Of a stretch of DNA of 64,000 nt, positions 60,397 through 64,000 are shown piece after piece; the first letter of the stretch is position 1; each line of letters starts with the position of its first letter. Under the pieces are notes generated by a model. That model saw nothing but the letters and a program-made list of their open reading frames with translations, was not told the origin of the DNA and searched no databases. The DNA is from Bartonella krasnovii. Its GTDB lineage: Bacteria > Pseudomonadota > Alphaproteobacteria > Rhizobiales > Rhizobiaceae. The stretch spans positions 806,001 through 870,000 of the forward strand of contig NZ_CP031844.2 in assembly GCF_003606345.3 (NCBI RefSeq), given 5' to 3'. Made by a program: the position numbers and the translations under genes.

Positions 60397-61256
60397 TGGC
60401 ACGGTTTCAAGAGATTGCTTTAGATTTGATTGTTGTACCGGAGCGTATACGCCCTGTAGATGATGAGCATGCCAAGGCGCTTGCGCAATCGATGGCACGA
60501 GAAGGGTTGATGAACCCGATTACAGTGCGCCATACACCCAATGCGAAAGAGGGGCATTACACGCTGATTGCTGGCGCGCACCGGTTACGGGCTGCGGAGC
60601 TTTTGGGGTATAGCGCCATTGATGCCGTTGTGGTGCAAGCCGATAAAGAAAATGCTGCGCTTTTAGAGGTTGCGGAAAACCTCTTTCGCAATGAATTGTC
60701 AGTGATTGACCGCGCTTTGTTTGTGCAGACGTATCGCGAATTGTGGGAAAAGAAGTATGGGGAGATTCAACGTGGTGGTGACCATGGTAATCAATATACA
60801 AAGGACAAAGTGGCAAAGGGTCAAGTTGACCCTTTGCCAAATGATGGTGACTTAAATGGCAAAGTGCAAAGTTTGCACTTTGCCAAACATGTAGCAGATC
60901 GTATTGGTTTATCGAAACGTGCAGTGCATTATTTAACGAAAATTTCCCAGCATTTACAGCCGGAGTTGCGGTCTGTTTTGCGGGGGACGGCATTGGCGGA
61001 TAATCAAGCGCAGTTGTTAAAGTTGGCGAAGATGGAGCCGGTTGCGCAACGGCGGGTAGCGATTGCTTTGCAACAGGTTGAAGGGGATTTACGGCGGGCT
61101 GTTGATTTGGTCAATGGGATTAATATACCCCCGAAAGTTAATGAGCAGGAACGGGTTTTTGCTCAATTGTTGGGGGTGTGGCAGAGAGCGGATGCACAGA
61201 CACGGGCGCGGTTTTATGATTATTTAAATAAGCAATCGGGGGAGGAGCAGGCATGA
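60396..61256 (+). CDS. ParB-like nuclease-domain protein
   Basis: A protein of about 286 residues with a ParB N-terminal domain: IRPVDDEHAKALAQSMAREGLMNPITVRH, GAHRLRAAELLGY (about residues 60-72) and NLFRNELSVIDRA. After a linker (about 130-165) comes a helix-turn-helix (HVADRIGLSKRAVHYLTKI). Mu-like phages of alphaproteobacteria often carry a ParB-like gene here; it may regulate or partition. The linker DNA holds two perfect 29-base palindromes that are translated in different frames. ATG at 60396 shares a base with the upstream stop; the stop overlaps the next gene by 4 bases. Confidence 0.85.
   Translation: MARFQEIALDLIVVPERIRPVDDEHAKALAQSMAREGLMNPITVRHTPNAKEGHYTLIAGAHRLRAAELLGYSAIDAVVVQADKENAALLEVAENLFRNELSVIDRALFVQTYRELWEKKYGEIQRGGDHGNQYTKDKVAKGQVDPLPNDGDLNGKVQSLHFAKHVADRIGLSKRAVHYLTKISQHLQPELRSVLRGTALADNQAQLLKLAKMEPVAQRRVAIALQQVEGDLRRAVDLVNGINIPPKVNEQERVFAQLLGVWQRADAQTRARFYDYLNKQSGEEQA
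60811..60839. repeat. perfect 29-base palindrome inside the parB-like gene (copy 1)
   Basis: TGGCAAAGGGTCAA, one G, and TTGACCCTTTGCCA. The two 14-base arms are exact reverse complements. It codes for VAKGQVDPLP in the linker, with T of the first TGG at codon position 2. Confidence 0.9.
60857..60885. repeat. perfect 29-base palindrome inside the parB-like gene (copy 2)
   Basis: TGGCAAAGTGCAAA, one G, and TTTGCACTTTGCCA. Arms are exact reverse complements. The first 8 and last 8 bases are the same as in copy 1; three inner differences per arm are all matched on the other arm. It codes for GKVQSLHFA with T of the first TGG at codon position 3, so it is in a different frame from copy 1. Confidence 0.9.
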
Positions 61257-61711
61257 AGACGCGTGGTTCTCATCAACTTGATTTTTTTCAACGTCCGGTT
61301 TTCCCCTGTCGTGAACCTGTTGCGCAGATTGATTTAGAGCGGTTTCGTTCTCGCATTAAGCGGGCGATGGCGCGGGCTTTTAGAGAATGCCGCTATGAGC
61401 GCAGTGAGGTTGCAGAGCGTATGGCGCATTATTTAGGCATTGGTTGTTTGAGTAAGGCAAGCTTGGATGCATATGTTGCGGAAAGTAAGCAGGTGGATAT
61501 TTCCTTGCCGCGGTTTAAAGCTTTTGTGCGGGCGACGGGCGCTTTTTGGCTTTGGGATGAGGTGGTGAGTGAGGATGGTTTGCTGTTGTTGCAAGGGGAT
61601 GAAGCGCGTTTGGCAGAAATTGCAAGATTGCAGCAGGAACAGCGTGAGATTGCGGCGCGGTTGAAAGCCATGCGTGCGGTTCCGGTTCGCATTAAAAGGG
61701 GGCAGCCATGA
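61253..61711 (+). CDS. phage protein with coiled-coil C-terminus, unknown function
   Basis: A 152-residue protein found between the ParB-like and transposase genes. The middle (SEVAERMAHYLGIGCLSKASLDAYVAESKQVDISLPRFKAFVRATG) looks like a small helical DNA-binding or regulator domain. A basic coiled coil ends it (ARLAEIARLQQEQREIAARLKAM). I do not recognise the family. It overlaps the neighbours by 4 bases on each side (ATGA), so all three genes are translationally coupled. Confidence 0.75.
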   Translation: MKTRGSHQLDFFQRPVFPCREPVAQIDLERFRSRIKRAMARAFRECRYERSEVAERMAHYLGIGCLSKASLDAYVAESKQVDISLPRFKAFVRATGAFWLWDEVVSEDGLLLLQGDEARLAEIARLQQEQREIAARLKAMRAVPVRIKRGQP

Positions 61712-63705
61712 AGGAATGGTTTAGTATTGCTGAGTTGGCTGAAGCGGCTTTGCCAGGATTGCCGCAAAGTAAGGGCGGATTGCGTAAAATTTTGGCGACC
61801 ACATGGCGTCATCAAAGTGAATTGATACGTAAAGTTAAAGGCGTTTCTCGTCCTGTTGTGGAGATTCATGTTTCCTTATTGCCGGAGGGGGCGCGGGCGG
61901 CGTTGTTGTTGCGGGCGGGTGGTGTTGATGTTTTGCGCAAGGCAGAGGAAAAGAGACAAAAAGAAGCGCTTTGGGTGCGTTATGAGGGGCTTTCAAAGGC
62001 GCATAAAAGCCGTTGTGAAGAGCGTTTGAAGGCGCTTTGTTTTTGGGAAGATTTACTCCATGCCGGTATGGGGGTGCATGATGGAGCAAGTTTGTGCGCG
62101 GTGCAGTTTGGGGTGAGCCGGATGTCGCTTTTTAATTGGCGGCAGATGGTTGAAGGGTATGAGAGGTGTGATTGGTTGGCAGCGCTGGCGCCTTGTTATG
62201 GTGAGGAGACTGTTTCGCCGTTTGCACCCTGTCATGAAGAGGCTTTTGAGGTTTTATGTTCGGATTATTTACGCCCTTCTCGCCCTGCATTTTCGGCATG
62301 TTATCGGCGGATGGTTTTGGTTGCGCGGGAGAAAGGTTGGGCGCCGATCCCTTCAGAGCGGGCGTTACGCCGTCGTTTTAAGGCGCAAGTTTCCAAAGCG
62401 GTTGTAGCGTTAGCGCGTGAGGGAGAGGAGACGGTAAAAAAGCTTTATCCCGCCCAACGGCGTGATCGGCGTGCCCTGCATGCAATGGAAGCGGTGAATA
62501 TGGACGGGCATAAGTTGGATGTTTTTGTGCGTGTTCCTTGGACAGAAAAGCCTGTGCGGCTTTATTTGATTGCCATTCAAGATCTTTATTCAGGCAAGAT
62601 TTTATCGTGGCGCCTATCGGATGCGGAGACTTGGGAAATCGTACGTTTGGTGATTGGGGATATGGTGGAGACTTATGGGATACCAGAGCGTATGACCTTG
62701 GATAATGGGCGTGCTTTTACCAGCAAATGGATTTCTGGGGGTGTCTCCAACCGCTTTCGTTTTAAGATTAAGGCGGATGAACCGCAGGGTCTTTTGACCA
62801 GTTTGGGTATTCAATTGCAATGGACGACCCCTTATAGCGGGCAGTCAAAGCCGATTGAGAGGGCATGGCGTGATTTGGCAGAAGCGATTTCCAAACACCC
62901 GTTATGTGCGGGGGCTTATACGGGCAATAAACCGGATGCAAAACCGGAAGATTATGGTAAGCGGGCGATGGGGTTGGCAGAATTTAAAGCCCATGTTGGG
63001 GCGCAGATTGTAGCGCATAATGCGCAAGCGGGGCGCAAAGCGCTGACATGTGCGGGGCGCAGTTTTGATGAGACTTTTGCGGAAAGTTTAAAGGCAGAAG
63101 GGACGATTGTTCGTCAAGCAAGTGCAGCACAGAGGGCTTTATGGCTTTTGACTTCAGAGGCATTGCGTACGCAAAAGGGCACGGGTGAGATTCATTTTTA
63201 TGGCAATCGCTATTGGGCGCGGGCGTTGAATAGCTATGCGGGAGAAAAGGTGATTGTGCGCTTTGACCCGGATAATTTACATCAAGATTTGCGGGTTTAT
63301 GATTTGAATAATCAGTTGCTTTGTATGGCGCCTTGCCTTGCGGATGTGGGTTTTTACGACCAACAGGCGGCGCGTTTGAATGGGCGTTTGCGTAAAGAAT
63401 ATGTGAAAGCTGTTAAAGCAGAAAAGCAGTTGGCGGCAAAACTTGCGCCGGATCAATTGGCGGATGTTTATGCAAAAGTTGCAAGGAGGGGGGATGATGC
63501 AAAATCCAAGCGTTCTGTTTCCCCAAAGGTAAGCCGTTTGATGCCAAAGAATGCGGGGAATCTGGCTTTAAAAGCCCCTGATGCAGTTTTAGGGGATGAT
63601 GAGGCTTTGGATTCGGGAGAGTTTAGTCAACATTTGCACCAAGCTTTAAGGCGCCTTAGCGCTTCAAGTGAGGTGCATGAAGTGATCAAGTTTCCTAGAA
63701 GATAG
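61708..63705 (+). CDS. Mu-type DDE transposase (MuA-like)
   Basis: A 665-residue transposase, near the length of MuA. An N-terminal winged HTH (MKEWFSIAELAEAALPGLPQSKGGLRKIL) and further DNA-binding region precede the RNase H-like core. The triad is D266 (NMDGHKL), D332 (LDNGRAF) and E384 (KPIERAW), a spacing close to that of MuA. A beta-barrel (YGNRYWARALNSYAGEKVIVRFDPDNLHQDLRVYD) follows, then a charged tail. It carries out strand cleavage and transfer for lysogeny and replicative transposition. The partner ATPase B is not in the window and may lie beyond 64000. Confidence 0.95.
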   Translation: MKEWFSIAELAEAALPGLPQSKGGLRKILATTWRHQSELIRKVKGVSRPVVEIHVSLLPEGARAALLLRAGGVDVLRKAEEKRQKEALWVRYEGLSKAHKSRCEERLKALCFWEDLLHAGMGVHDGASLCAVQFGVSRMSLFNWRQMVEGYERCDWLAALAPCYGEETVSPFAPCHEEAFEVLCSDYLRPSRPAFSACYRRMVLVAREKGWAPIPSERALRRRFKAQVSKAVVALAREGEETVKKLYPAQRRDRRALHAMEAVNMDGHKLDVFVRVPWTEKPVRLYLIAIQDLYSGKILSWRLSDAETWEIVRLVIGDMVETYGIPERMTLDNGRAFTSKWISGGVSNRFRFKIKADEPQGLLTSLGIQLQWTTPYSGQSKPIERAWRDLAEAISKHPLCAGAYTGNKPDAKPEDYGKRAMGLAEFKAHVGAQIVAHNAQAGRKALTCAGRSFDETFAESLKAEGTIVRQASAAQRALWLLTSEALRTQKGTGEIHFYGNRYWARALNSYAGEKVIVRFDPDNLHQDLRVYDLNNQLLCMAPCLADVGFYDQQAARLNGRLRKEYVKAVKAEKQLAAKLAPDQLADVYAKVARRGDDAKSKRSVSPKVSRLMPKNAGNLALKAPDAVLGDDEALDSGEFSQHLHQALRRLSASSEVHEVIKFPRR

Positions 63706-63746
63706 GAAAAGAGAGGGGGGGACTTACAAGAGTGCCTATAAGGAGG

Positions 63747-63770
63747 GCTGGTTTTGTATCGCGTACCAGC
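63747..63770 (+). repeat. hairpin copy 1 after the transposase
   Basis: GCTGGT (63747-63752) pairs with ACCAGC (63765-63770). The loop is TTTGTATCGCGT. Confidence 0.6.
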
Positions 63771-63934
63771 TTGAAGCGTTAACAAAGAAAGGGGGGAGGA
63801 GAAGTCTTAATTCATTTCAATATTTTAAATCAATACAATTAAGTTTTCAGGTGTCTTTGCCTTGATTTGAGCGCGGAGCCTTGAAGTTAGCAAGTTCCTC
63901 GATGTGTGAGAAAGAGAGGGGGATTTGTCAGGTT

Positions 63935-63959
63935 AGCCGTTTTAGTATTGCGTACGGCT
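63935..63959 (+). repeat. hairpin copy 2 after the transposase
   Basis: AGCCGT (63935-63940) pairs with ACGGCT (63954-63959). The loop is TTTAGTATTGCGT, nearly that of copy 1, while the stem differs but stays paired. Confidence 0.6.
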
Positions 63960-64000
63960 TTAAATGTTCATTGAAGACAAAAGACAAGGGGCAAGATTTT

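Larger units (their letters stand above)
63706..64000. other. region downstream of the transposase with two related hairpins
   Basis: In 295 bases to the window end I see two degenerate copies of a roughly 90-base unit. Each has a G-rich GAGAGGGGG, a hairpin (63747-63770 and 63935-63959), and a G-rich stretch after it. A frame from ATG at 63902 is open to the end (33 codons, MCEKERGICQVSRF...); it could be a gene start but support is weak. The two hairpins are listed separately. Confidence 0.45.

Overview
The window looks like chromosome of an alphaproteobacterium of the order Hyphomicrobiales (Rhizobiales), most likely Bartonella. This is an inference from AT-rich composition, long AT-rich gaps between genes, the alphaproteobacterial set CckA, HdaA, NDUFS4-like and zf-CHCC (NDUFS6-like) proteins, PurS/PurQ/short PurL, an AspRS-RNase D-PPX-PPK block, and gene orders shared with Brucella and rhizobia. 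No database search was possible.

About 1-53.6 kb is core chromosome. In order it holds: homoserine dehydrogenase and GlpX; IlvE (-); a small membrane protein; a block on the minus strand of a SPOR-domain protein, ArgS and a dGTPase-like protein; a plus-strand block of ErpA, a secreted repeat protein, CcdA, GlmU and GlmS; RecG (-); DnaE; a flavin monooxygenase and a zf-CHCC protein (-); PPK-PPX; RNase D (-); AspRS; ParC; a Bcr/CflA transporter, monothiol glutaredoxin, BolA, PurL, PurQ, PurS, PurC, a small hydrolase, PurB and Rpe (all -); a flavin reductase; DksA; a FliO-like protein (-); the cell-cycle kinase CckA; PurN-PurM (-); and PerM-HdaA (+). The genes cover UDP-GlcNAc synthesis, most late steps of purine synthesis, polyphosphate metabolism, Fe-S assembly, and replication or cell-cycle control. 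hdaA and ppk, neighbours in many relatives, lie 29 kb apart here.

From about 54.2 kb the window becomes accessory. Two tRNA genes (Pro-UGG, Arg-UCU) flank an NDUFS4-like gene. Then come a HigB/HigA-type toxin-antitoxin pair with an inverted-repeat operator, and a lambdoid-type remnant on the minus strand: a tyrosine integrase broken by one extra A in an A8 run, a small orphan gene, a YqaJ exonuclease and an ERF annealing protein that is cut at its 5' end and frameshifted at its 3' end.

From about 58.4 kb to the window end is the left part of a Mu-like transposable prophage, visibly richer in G+C from about 59.5 kb: repressor (-), divergent operator, Ner-like regulator, a very small ORF, a DnaA-domain-IV-like protein, a ParB-like protein, an unknown protein and a MuA-type DDE transposase, with translationally coupled overlaps. 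The ERF gene is probably interrupted by this element.

The most unusual signals are in this prophage: two perfect 29-bp palindromes inside the parB-like gene, which share their outer half-sites and differ only by paired, symmetry-preserving changes; an array of about eight YTTTGAA-like units with a period of about 11 bp in the presumed left end; a 39-bp inverted repeat between repressor and ner; and two hairpins with near-identical loops but different, compensated stems just after the transposase.
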